The position numbers and the translations under genes are program-made. Below are positions 46,201 to 53,054 of a DNA stretch of 64,000 nt, one piece after another. The DNA is taken from positions 1 to 64,000 of the forward strand of contig JBBRTB010000011.1 in NCBI GenBank assembly GCA_038244815.1, read 5' to 3'. Below the pieces are notes generated by a model. It was not told where the DNA came from and did no database searches. It worked only from the letters and a program-made list of their open reading frames with translations. The DNA comes from DASVHS01 sp038244815 (GTDB taxonomy: Bacteria > Acidobacteriota > Thermoanaerobaculia > Gp7-AA8). Position 1 is the stretch's first letter, and the number at the start of each line of letters is the position of its first letter.

Positions 46201-46456
46201 CGCGGTTGAGGAGCGCGATGGCCGACTCGCGTCGGCTGACATCACGGCGGATGAGATAGTCGAAGACGACGACGCAGAGGATTTCCGAGATCGCGCTGGC
46301 AAACAACACCTTCCACCAGATGGAGGCGGTCATGCCCGGGACGATCCAGATCGCGACGGAGAAGAGGACGGTGAACGAGACCACCGCCACCCACATCTGC
46401 TCCCGCCGCCCGAAGTTTCGCGTGTTCACGGACCTCGCTGACACGGATGCTACCAT
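43235..46456 (-). CDS. Chemoreceptor signalling domain fused to a family-5 substrate-binding domain
   Basis: 1073 aa. Two membrane helices (about 21-41, 46-68) are separated by only about 4 residues, so there is no periplasmic sensor. A HAMP-like/coiled-coil zone (about 70-270) and the MCP signalling hairpin follow, with the conserved tip QTNLLALNAA at about 327-336 and GKGFAVVADEIRDLAERT. From about 580 to the end is a complete SBP_bac_5 (oligopeptide/nickel) binding domain: LTFDPIHTTAAALGF, GVRFHNGREVEARDVYESL, GAGPFRIDE, RQAVNYAINR. By topology this binding domain lies in the cytoplasm. The start is ATG 46456; an upstream extension is repeat-encoded. Confidence 0.9.
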   Translation of the reverse strand: MVASVSARSVNTRNFGRREQMWVAVVSFTVLFSVAIWIVPGMTASIWWKVLFASAISEILCVVVFDYLIRRDVSRRESAIALLNRVSEGDLSVSGREIVRATHSTRMSAALRALVTNLDRTIGRFTQLSGDVSRVSEQITARSRILARSATDQLDSTEKTAESVTQIDQSINAVRESMEQLSRTADDTSTSILEMSASIEEVMRIADTLAQFVDETATAFEEMSASIGEVATNTESFSSFATQTASSMVEMNATTSEIGRSARESAALARYVTDAANEGRNAVDGTVDGMRKIQQSVEEAQNALAELAERSQEIGDIIRVIDDVAGQTNLLALNAAIIAAQAGERGKGFAVVADEIRDLAERTSTSTEEIRTLIQNVQRSVERASEQMTLSSDRVGDGVQLTARASQVLEKILELTDRSTNSIAEIARATDEQTSGSAAATSAIEEVTKMVQQTAAATQQQSQTARKVGEQAGMVRDYTRHLKRAMAEQETGSRSISEAMQNVAGLVQAVLEASSVLGAESAAIVKAMNVIQNGSREASFGVTDLNQMAAALSHESTLLNGELGRFTMAVPTQGGRAVTSTILWQKLTFDPIHTTAAALGFMARAVHQKLVSYGEGAELRPELAERWEILEQGQHYRFHLRRGVRFHNGREVEARDVYESLLRLLLPENQSPSSWIMRSVSGSEAVINGTSRELTGIVVVDKHTVDIHLREPIAFFLSTLSMHECAIVPREETNDLEHMRLRPTGAGPFRIDEVVEGERVRLVRNHTYWVPGEPRLDELTFRLDLRSARDVAEAFLRGELDIAHGIPLTVVRELRSDPRYAPYLLTQVQLHTSYLGYDSSTKPFDRIEVRQAVNYAINRRHINDEVFGGLGVVAEGLLPPGLIGYDPNLRGYAHDPERARSLLRKAGYENGFEVEYRTWDSDEFFHSRQVPLIIEDLAAAGIRVNVTRHNTTDARAPLLHKSHGNIFCGNWYADFPDPDNFFFIFFHRHSSALPGLNYHRADLDAEIEEARRSSDSRDRADIYRKLDARVVQEAPLVPLFHERLFVLHKPNIRGLRTSLVTPPVRYHDVWCED

Positions 46457-46463
46457 CCTTGTC

Positions 46464-46569
46464 GGGTGCTGGGTGCTGGGTGCTGGGTGCTGGGTGCTGG
46501 GTTGGTCGATACGACCGAGCACCGAGCACCGAGCACCGAGCACCCAGCACCGAGCACCGAGCACCCGTC
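46464..46569. repeat. GGGTGCT tandem run opposed to CGAGCAC tandem run
   Basis: Five copies of GGGTGCT (46464-46500), a short spacer, then about seven copies of the inverse ACCGAGC/ACCCAGC (46514-46569). It sits in the divergent gap between the receptor-fusion gene and the prenyl synthase, touching both start codons, so it may affect the expression of both. Confidence 0.92.
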
Positions 46570-47442
46570 ATGGATACGTTCGAGAAGCGCCGAACGCTCA
46601 TCGATGAGCATCTGCGGAAGATCGCGGCGGAGATTCCCGCGCCGAAGCCGCTCCTCGAGCCGCTGCGGCGGGCCATCACATCGCCGGGCAAACGCGTGCG
46701 GGGAATCCTAACGCTCGCGGTCGGGGAGGCGCTCGGGCGCAAGGCGGAGACGTTGCTCGACGCCGCCGCGGCGATGGAAATGATCCACACGTCGTCGCTG
46801 ATCCTCGACGATCTGCCTTCGATGGACGACGCCGCGATGCGCCGCGGGTCGCCTGCGCTGCACCGGCAATTCGGCGAGGACCTGGCCATCCTCACCGCGG
46901 TGGCACTCCTCAATCACGCCTACGGTCTCGTGGCCGCGAATCATCGAGCGGTACGGCCGCGAAGATGGGGTGCACACGATGTTGTCCAGCGCGTGGTCGA
47001 GGCGGTGGGGTGGGACGGCAGTGTGGCCGGCGAATCGGTCGATCTGCACAGCGAGGGATCGATCCTCGACTTCGATACGCTGGAGTTCATTCACTCGCGC
47101 AAGACGGGCGCGCTCTTCGTCGCCGCCGCGGCGGTGGGGGCGATGCTGGCCAATGCGAACGCCGCGACGTTGCACCGCTTCGAGATCTACGCCAAGAATC
47201 TGGGACTGGCGTTTCAGATCACCGACGACATCCTCGACGTCACCTCGGACGCCGCCCAGCTCGGCAAAGACGTGGGGAAGGACGAGCAGCGTCTGACGTT
47301 CGTCAAACTCGCCGGTGTTGAGGGTGCCCGCAAGCTGACGGCGGAGCTGGTCGACACATCGCTGGCCGCGCTGGCCCCTCTGCGCGCGGCGGCCGATCCG
47401 CTGCGTGCGCTGGCTCTTCTGGTGCGCGATCGCGTGCGATGA
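46570..47442 (+). CDS. Polyprenyl (FPP/GGPP-type) diphosphate synthase
   Basis: 290 aa. The first Asp-rich motif is LILDDLPSMDD (DDx4D, the long form), the second is FQITDDILD, and the Lys/Arg segment SPGKRVRG is intact. It condenses IPP with allylic diphosphates to C15 or C20 chains. The residues before the first motif (MIHTSS) suggest a short-chain product, but length cannot be fixed here. It links functionally to ispH in this window. The upstream ORF part is repeat sequence; the start is ATG 46570. Confidence 0.92.
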   Translation: MDTFEKRRTLIDEHLRKIAAEIPAPKPLLEPLRRAITSPGKRVRGILTLAVGEALGRKAETLLDAAAAMEMIHTSSLILDDLPSMDDAAMRRGSPALHRQFGEDLAILTAVALLNHAYGLVAANHRAVRPRRWGAHDVVQRVVEAVGWDGSVAGESVDLHSEGSILDFDTLEFIHSRKTGALFVAAAAVGAMLANANAATLHRFEIYAKNLGLAFQITDDILDVTSDAAQLGKDVGKDEQRLTFVKLAGVEGARKLTAELVDTSLAALAPLRAAADPLRALALLVRDRVR

Positions 47443-47491
47443 CGGGAATGAAGCATCGGACTGTGATATTTACACGCCTGCTTGCGAGCAA

Positions 47492-47567
<76 letters not shown>

Positions 47568-47657
47568 CTCAACCTCTTCCAGAATCTCTTCCGAACAGGC
47601 CATGAGGTTGACGACCGGATTGAGGTCGAGGCTCGCCAGGACCCGTTCCCGAATCAC
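47568..47657 (-). pseudogene. 5' fragment of a gene cut off at the tRNA-Phe 3' end
   Basis: GTG 47657 overlaps the stop of the preceding frameshifted gene (GTGA). It encodes MIRERVLASLDLNPVVNLMA then SEEILEEVE, and the frame then runs into the tRNA gene (antisense). Only about 30 codons remain. The parent gene is not recognised; it was probably the second gene of a small two-gene unit. Confidence 0.45.
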
Positions 47658-47879
47658 GGGAACGATTCGTCCATGCAGCGCGAGTAGCGCCGTCCATGCT
47701 GCCGCTCGCGCCGGATTGCCTCGAGGGCAGTCTCCCGGTTCATTCCCTGCACCGCCATGTAGAGCTGCAGGTCTCGCTCCCCAAGCTCAAAGGCAAGGGC
47801 GACGCGTTGTCCCCGGCGTCATCCGCAGGACCTCTTCGGTCTGCTCCTGGCGTAGCTGCTCGGCGAGCTTCGATGGCAT
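47654..47879 (-). pseudogene. Frameshifted small gene, possibly antitoxin-like
   Basis: ATG 47879 opens MPSKLAEQLRQEQTEEVLRM and TPG, then the frame breaks. Removing one base near 47816 restores QRVALAFELGERDLQLYMAV, GMNRETALEAIRRERQ and a Cys-Met-Asp-Glu end. The pattern (charged helix, LGERD, RETAL, RRxRQxGRRxSRC) recalls short proteins found beside nucleotidyltransferase-like or toxin genes, but that is only a resemblance. Confidence 0.5.
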
Positions 47880-47957
47880 GATTACGAGTTATAGCCGTCC
47901 TGTGCGGGACGATGGATGACGCGTGCTCCTCGCGGTGCTCACCACCGCGAATTCGCG

Positions 47958-47986
47958 TTGACAAGGCACGCGATCCACTTCACACT
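47958..47986 (+). promoter_or_regulatory. Possible promoter of the c-di-AMP riboswitch transcript
   Basis: A perfect -35 TTGACA (47958-47963), a 17-bp spacer and a weak -10 CACACT. It lies about 20 bp before the riboswitch 5' stem, which is the right distance for a leader transcript. Confidence 0.4.
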
Positions 47987-48004
47987 CCCCCCGCCGCCCA
48001 CCAG

Positions 48005-48143
48005 CGGCGACTTGCCGCCTAATCCTCGGCGCCGGGGAACGGGGGAACCAAAAGCGACGGCTTGCCACCGTCCGGGGTGAATCCAGCTGCAAGCTGGTAG
48101 GGCTTCCAGCCCAAACCCGACAGCTAACCTCGTAGGCAGCCTG
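48005..48143 (+). ncRNA. Cyclic-di-AMP (ydaO/yuaA-type) riboswitch
   Basis: Conserved blocks of the class appear in order: GCCTAATC in the P1 region, CGGGGGAACC-like GGGGAACGGGGGAACCAAAA, GGGGTGAATCC, GTAGGGC, and CCCAAACCCGACAGCTAACC followed by TCGTAGGC, which pairs with GCCT of the 5' arm. These are the most invariant elements of the ydaO family. The riboswitch senses c-di-AMP and usually shuts off cell-wall hydrolase or transporter genes through a terminator; one follows here. The gene now downstream is only a fragment. Confidence 0.88.
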
Positions 48144-48159
48144 GAAGGCAGGCCAGATC

Positions 48160-48200
48160 AAACGCCGCGAAGCGATTCGCGGCGTTTGTCATTTTGTCTC
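48160..48200 (+). terminator. Terminator of the c-di-AMP riboswitch
   Basis: A perfect 12-bp stem AAACGCCGCGAA / TTCGCGGCGTTT with loop GCGA, followed by GTCATTTTGT. It lies 17 bp after the riboswitch aptamer and just before the gene fragment. It may be the expression platform, formed when ligand stabilises P1. Confidence 0.8.
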
Positions 48201-48228
48201 CGCCCGACCACAGCCACGTAACAACTGT

Positions 48229-48537
48229 GGAGATGCGCTGGCACGTCTCGGCCGCGCCGCGGAAGCGGAAGAGTCGCTGAAGAAGGAGATCGACCTCTTT
48301 CCGCGCGACCCCAAAGCGTACAAGAACCTCATCCTGCTTTACGCGACGGAGGGACGGAACGACGAAGCGACGAAGCTGGTGTTCCAGCTCGTCGAGAGGT
48401 CACCGGTTCCACCCTCGTACGTGGCGATCTCGACGACGCTCAAGGCCATCGGCGACATCGACGGCGCGCGATACTGGGCGGCGCAGGGGCTGAGAAAGTT
48501 TCCGTACGACGCCGCCCTCCGCAGGATGGCGCTCTAG
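48229..48537 (+). pseudogene. 3' fragment of a sulfatase-like/TPR gene
   Basis: Reading from GDALARLGRAAEAEESLKKE to the TAG at 48535, about 102 codons match the C-terminal TPR end of the intact lipoprotein gene at 53051-55324 (GDILARLQRNAEAEQEF, LILLLASTGRSNEAT, SETLKAVGDNQGA, YWAYQGLERYPKD). No start or hydrolase domain precedes it; the upstream border is about 30 bp after the riboswitch terminator. It is a deletion relic of a paralogue. Confidence 0.75.
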
Positions 48538-48721
48538 AGACCCGGGTACCCGAGCCGGCAATCTGGACCCTCCGTACCGCAACGCCCGTACTTCATCATT
48601 AACATTTACGTGACAATTTTGTTGCGATACGCTACATATCCATCGTGGCGCGATCTCGCTTCAACCTGCGCAATTTGAATCGATTCGCGGAATCGAGGTG
48701 TCATGCCGTCCCATCGGTAAC

Positions 48722-48780
48722 TGTGAACAGACTGTCACGCGATGCAAAATGACGTAACTTGACCGTGACGTATTCGTCAC
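48722..48780. promoter_or_regulatory. Two GTGA-N8-TCAC inverted repeats 42 bp apart
   Basis: GTGA-N8-TCAC occurs at 48723-48738 and again at 48765-48780, centres 42 bp apart, or four helical turns. The second has longer arms (CGTGACG/CGTCACG). Both lie 55-115 bp upstream of the TonB receptor start. The spacing and phasing suggest a cooperative regulator; the half-sites resemble CRP-type sites but the spacer is 8, not 6. Confidence 0.55.
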
Positions 48781-48834
48781 GTTGCGGTAGCATTCCGAAA
48801 CATTTCGGTCCCCCCCAAACAGAAAGGAGCGCCC

Positions 48835-51800
48835 ATGAAACAGTTTCCCTCCCTCGGGAAGTCAGCGGCTCTCGCCGCCTTACTCTGCACGCTGATCGTC
48901 GTCAGTGCTCAGGCCCAGTTCCAATCGGGGAACATCTACGGGAAAGTCCTGGGGAAAGATGGTGGAGTTCTCCCCGGCGTGACGGTCACGCTGACGGGAA
49001 TCGGAGCGCCGCAGACCGCGGTGACCGACTCGCAGGGAGGCTTCCGCTTCATCAATCTCTCGCCGGGCAACTACGCACTGAAAGCGGAGCTGTCGGGATA
49101 CGGCTCTGCGGTGCGCAACGGCATCGGCGTGCGGATCGCGCAGAACTCCGACGTGACGATGACGCTTTCGCCATCGGTCACCGAGTCCATCACCGTATCC
49201 GCTGAAGCACCGCTGCTCGACACGCGCAAGACCGGCACGGGCATCAACGTGACCAAGGTGGAGTTGCAGAACGTGCCGAGCGGCCGCGACCCGTGGGTCA
49301 TCATGCAGCAGACCCCCGGCGTGTTGATCGATCGCATCAACGTCGGAGGCAGCGAATCCGGCCAGCAGTCCGGATACGTGTCGAAAGGCGCGACGAGCGA
49401 CCAGTCTTCGTGGAACGTCGACGGCGTGTCGATCACGGACGTCGGCGCGCTGGGATCGACGCCCACGTACTACGACTTCGACTCGTTCGAAGAAATGCAG
49501 ATCACGACGGGTGGTTCCGATCCGCGCATCAAGACACCCGGCGTGCAGATGAACTTCGTCACGAAGCGCGGAACGAACGACTGGAAGGGTTCGGCGCGCT
49601 GGTTCCAGACGAACAGCGGATGGCAGGCCAAGCCGACGATTCCGGCGGAAGCGACGAGCTACCTGTCCGCGGTCAATCAGATCAACAGGATCGAAGACCG
49701 CGGGTTCGAGCTCGGCGGTCCGATCCTGAAAGACAGGCTGTGGTTCTGGGGCTCCTTGTCCAGGAACAACATCAACCTGCTTACGGCCACAAAGAACATC
49801 AGCGGCCAGCGCGCGTTCGATAAAACGCTGCTGGCAAACGAAAACATCAAGATCAACGCGCAGCCATTCTCCTCGAACAGTTTTGTCCTCACCGACATGT
49901 ACGGCGACAAGGTCAAAATCGGGCGCAACGTCAGTCCGACGCGTCCGCCGGAGACCGCGTACAACCAGGCTGACGTTTACCGGAACAAGGAGACAGGGAG
50001 TCTCGCCAACCCTACAGTCTGGAAGGCTGAAGACACGCAGATCTTCGGCTCGAGTCTGTACCTGACGGGCATGTATTCGGAAGTCCAGGGCGGCTTCCAT
50101 CTCGTGGGCGATGCCGGTGCCGGTTGCACGACCGCGGCATGCACTCTCGCCGGTCCCGTGGCGACCCTGGATCCGGCCGGCGTGTGGCATCGGAACTTTG
50201 TCGCCTATGAGAGCGTCCGTCCGTCCAGTCAGGCGCGGATCGACGGCTCGAAGTTCTTCGACATCGGTACGTCCAACAACGAGCTGAAGTTCGGCTTCGG
50301 CTATCGCAATGCCGGCGTCAATTCCGAGTCTGCCTGGGCGGGGAATCAGTACACGGTCATGTACGACGACCAGGGCAACGGTGGTGTGCAGTTAATGCGC
50401 TCACCCATCACGAATTTCCACTACGGCGTGAAGTATCAGGACGCCTACATCGGAGACACGGTCCAACTGGGGAATCTCACGGTACAGGGATCGGTCCGTT
50501 ACGATGCGCAGACGGGACGTGCCGACGCAGGTTCGCTCGGCGCCAATCCGATTATTCCGGAGCTCCTTCCCGCCGTTTCCTGGAATGCAATCAGTGGCCT
50601 GAAATGGACCAACATCTCGCCGCGCATCGGCCTCACGTACGCGCTCGGTGCCGCGAAGCGCACATTGCTGCGCGCCTCGTACAACCGCTACGCGGGGCAG
50701 CTTGGCGGCAGCGATGTGTACAAGGTGTCTCCGGGCTACTACAACTACGAGTACTTCTACTTCACCGACCTGAACGGCGATAGAGTCGCGCAGCGGAACG
50801 AAATCGACTTTGCCTCTGGCATCATCAGTTCCGGCGGCATCGATCCAAACAATCCAACGGTTCCCCAGCAGTACTATCGCTGGGCAAAGGACTTCAAAGC
50901 TCCGACGACCGACGAGTTCATCGTCGGATTCGAGACCGAGCTGATGACGAACTTCACGGTGGGCGTGAATGGCACCTACCGGACCCTGAAGAACTTCAGT
51001 TGGACGATCGGCGAGCATCACCAGGGCCAGGGTGACGTTTACTCTCCGGCGGATTACGAGGCGGCGACACCGAAGACGACCACTCTGCCGAACGGGCAGA
51101 CGGTGACGATCCCTTATTACGTACTGAAGTCAGGCGTCTCGTCGCCGACGTTCTTCATCATCGAGGACCGGCCCGACTATCACCAGACGTACGATTCGAT
51201 CGACCTGTTCGCGACGCGCCGGCTCACGGATCGCTGGATGATGCGCGGCAACTTCACGTTCCAGGACTGGAAGCAGCACATCGGTCCCGGCGCCATTGCC
51301 GATCCCAGTCAGTCGCGAGGCGCCTACGGCTGCACAACCTGCGACAACTCCGACGTGATCATCGGCTCAGGTACGGGCAGCGGCGCGAAAGGCGGCATCT
51401 ACATCAACTCGAAGTGGGCCTACAACCTCACGGGCACATATCAGATCCCAGTGATTGAGACCAACTTCGGAGTCAACCTCGCCGGACGCCAGGGCTACCC
51501 GGTCCCGTATGTGTACCGGATCACGGGCAGTGGGAACAACGGTCAGTCGTCGTCGAATACGAAGTACCTCCTCGCCACGAGCGACATAACGCAGTTCCGT
51601 AATCCGGCGACCACTGAGCTCGACCTGCGTCTGGCGAAGGACATTCGTGTCTATCGCGGCGGTGCACTCACGCTGTCGATCGACATGTTCAATGTCCTGG
51701 ACAATCGGACGATCCTGCAGCGCAACGTGGCCCGGTTGAACAACAACAATGCCGGCGGTACTTTTGCCTCCAGCAACAACATCACCGAACTGCAGTCGCC

Positions 51801-51837
51801 GCGTGTGTTCCGTCTCGGTGCGCGGTTCACGTACTAG
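48835..51837 (+). CDS. TonB-dependent receptor with carboxypeptidase-regulatory-like N-terminus
   Basis: 1000 aa. A signal peptide is followed by a CarboxypepD_reg-like beta sandwich (about 30-115: GNIYGKVLGKDGGVLPGVTV, FRFINLSPGNYAL), a plug domain (VSKGATSDQSSWNVDGVSIT, FEEMQITTGG) and a large outer-membrane barrel ending in VFRLGARFTY. It resembles the Oar-like receptors abundant in Acidobacteriota. The substrate is unknown; the downstream TPR and sulfatase-like genes suggest glycan or oligomer uptake. AGAAAGGAG lies 5 bp before the ATG. Two phased inverted repeats precede it and a strong terminator follows. Confidence 0.92.
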   Translation: MKQFPSLGKSAALAALLCTLIVVSAQAQFQSGNIYGKVLGKDGGVLPGVTVTLTGIGAPQTAVTDSQGGFRFINLSPGNYALKAELSGYGSAVRNGIGVRIAQNSDVTMTLSPSVTESITVSAEAPLLDTRKTGTGINVTKVELQNVPSGRDPWVIMQQTPGVLIDRINVGGSESGQQSGYVSKGATSDQSSWNVDGVSITDVGALGSTPTYYDFDSFEEMQITTGGSDPRIKTPGVQMNFVTKRGTNDWKGSARWFQTNSGWQAKPTIPAEATSYLSAVNQINRIEDRGFELGGPILKDRLWFWGSLSRNNINLLTATKNISGQRAFDKTLLANENIKINAQPFSSNSFVLTDMYGDKVKIGRNVSPTRPPETAYNQADVYRNKETGSLANPTVWKAEDTQIFGSSLYLTGMYSEVQGGFHLVGDAGAGCTTAACTLAGPVATLDPAGVWHRNFVAYESVRPSSQARIDGSKFFDIGTSNNELKFGFGYRNAGVNSESAWAGNQYTVMYDDQGNGGVQLMRSPITNFHYGVKYQDAYIGDTVQLGNLTVQGSVRYDAQTGRADAGSLGANPIIPELLPAVSWNAISGLKWTNISPRIGLTYALGAAKRTLLRASYNRYAGQLGGSDVYKVSPGYYNYEYFYFTDLNGDRVAQRNEIDFASGIISSGGIDPNNPTVPQQYYRWAKDFKAPTTDEFIVGFETELMTNFTVGVNGTYRTLKNFSWTIGEHHQGQGDVYSPADYEAATPKTTTLPNGQTVTIPYYVLKSGVSSPTFFIIEDRPDYHQTYDSIDLFATRRLTDRWMMRGNFTFQDWKQHIGPGAIADPSQSRGAYGCTTCDNSDVIIGSGTGSGAKGGIYINSKWAYNLTGTYQIPVIETNFGVNLAGRQGYPVPYVYRITGSGNNGQSSSNTKYLLATSDITQFRNPATTELDLRLAKDIRVYRGGALTLSIDMFNVLDNRTILQRNVARLNNNNAGGTFASSNNITELQSPRVFRLGARFTY

Positions 51838-51862
51838 TCGCTCGTACTTTGTGAGTGTTTCT

Positions 51863-51895
51863 ACCCGCTGGGGCGCTGCCCCAGCGGGTTTTTTG
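51863..51895 (+). terminator. Rho-independent terminator after the TonB receptor
   Basis: A 12-bp perfect stem ACCCGCTGGGGC / GCCCCAGCGGGT with loop GCT, followed by TTTTT. It lies 25 bp after the receptor stop, so the following TPR gene needs its own promoter or read-through. Confidence 0.93.
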
Positions 51896-51965
51896 TTCCC
51901 GGTGGCTGGGGAACAGGCCGTGATGTCATACCGTTCGGGTAACGAGATTCCAAGTGGAGGCTCCA

Positions 51966-53054
51966 TTGCGCAGATTCGCTGTCGTTGCATTCACGTTGCT
52001 GTCATCGCTCGTCGCGATTTCTGCCGGCGCGCAGATCCGTGGTACGGGCCGCCTGCAGGGAAACGTCTTCGATAAGAACACCGGCAAACCGGTCGCTGGA
52101 GCAACGGTCTCGATCACGACGCCGGAAAGCGGCACGCGGCCGATCGTCGCGAAGACTGACGCAAGAGGACATTGGGCAGCGCTCGGCATGACGTCAGGTC
52201 AGTGGAACATTGATGTCAGTGCGCCTGGATACGGGACGAGCCGCGGGACGGCAATGGTCAGCGAAGTCACCACGCCCCCGCCGATCAAAATCGAGCTCGA
52301 CCCCGAAGTGAAGGAGGCTGCGCCGGCCGAGGTGGCGCCGGCCAGTCCCAGCGTGCCGAAGGAAGCAGTCGATGCGATCAAAGAGGGCCAGGAGCTGCTG
52401 CGAGTCAAAGCGGGCGACGTCGTCACCAACACGCAGGCCACGTCACCTGGAAGCACGACCGCGGTGTCGCACACTGCCACCGCCGATGAAGTCAAGGACA
52501 ACGCGAAGCGCGCCGTCGCCGATCTCGAGAAGGCTTTTCCGATGATTCCAGATACAACGCCTGAGCTCCGCGACGTCCGAAACCAGGTCCTGGCCGTCCT
52601 CGCTCAGGCGTACTACAAAGCCGGTGCTCTCGAGGACGCGATCGCCACTCTGGAGAAGCTCGATGCGCTCGATCCTCCGACGGCGACGCCGGACGCGGCA
52701 CACGCGACGCGCGACGTTCTTCTCGCGAACCTGTATCTCGAGAACGCACAGCTCGATGAGGGCAAGGCGCTGCTCGAGAAACTTCCTGAGACCGCGATCA
52801 GCGATCCGACCGCGTACGTCAACATCGGCATTCTGTTTCTGAACAAGAAGGACCCGAACACCGCCACGAAGTACTTCACGAAAGCGATCCAGATGAACGG
52901 CAAGCAAGCCGAGAGCTACTACTATCGCGGTCTGGCCGAGGTGCAGATGAACAAGTACGGGGCGGCGAAAGCGGACTTTCAGCAAGTCCTCGCGCTGTCG
53001 CCCGACTCATCGGAAGCGCGTGACGCGAAGCAGATGCTCGCCAGCCTGAAATGA
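51966..53054 (+). CDS. Secreted protein: carboxypeptidase-regulatory-like domain plus TPR repeats
   Basis: 362 aa from TTG 51966 (GGAGG 6 bp upstream; GTG 51954 is part of that site). A signal peptide (VVAFTLLSSLVAISAGA) is followed by a regulatory-like sandwich (GRLQGNVFDKNTGKPVAGAT, WNIDVSAPGYG), a Pro/Ala linker, and several TPR units (LAQAYYKAGALEDAIATLEKL, AYVNIGILFLNKKD, YYYRGLAEVQMNKYGAAKADF). It is likely a periplasmic scaffold. Its stop overlaps the next start (ATGA), coupling it to the sulfatase-like gene. Confidence 0.88.
   Translation: MRRFAVVAFTLLSSLVAISAGAQIRGTGRLQGNVFDKNTGKPVAGATVSITTPESGTRPIVAKTDARGHWAALGMTSGQWNIDVSAPGYGTSRGTAMVSEVTTPPPIKIELDPEVKEAAPAEVAPASPSVPKEAVDAIKEGQELLRVKAGDVVTNTQATSPGSTTAVSHTATADEVKDNAKRAVADLEKAFPMIPDTTPELRDVRNQVLAVLAQAYYKAGALEDAIATLEKLDALDPPTATPDAAHATRDVLLANLYLENAQLDEGKALLEKLPETAISDPTAYVNIGILFLNKKDPNTATKYFTKAIQMNGKQAESYYYRGLAEVQMNKYGAAKADFQQVLALSPDSSEARDAKQMLASLK

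Noticed and set aside
48723..48780. Reading the two GTGA...TCAC repeats as CRP sites
   Set aside because: The half-site spacer is 8 bases, not the 6 required for CRP-type binding, so another regulator is more likely.
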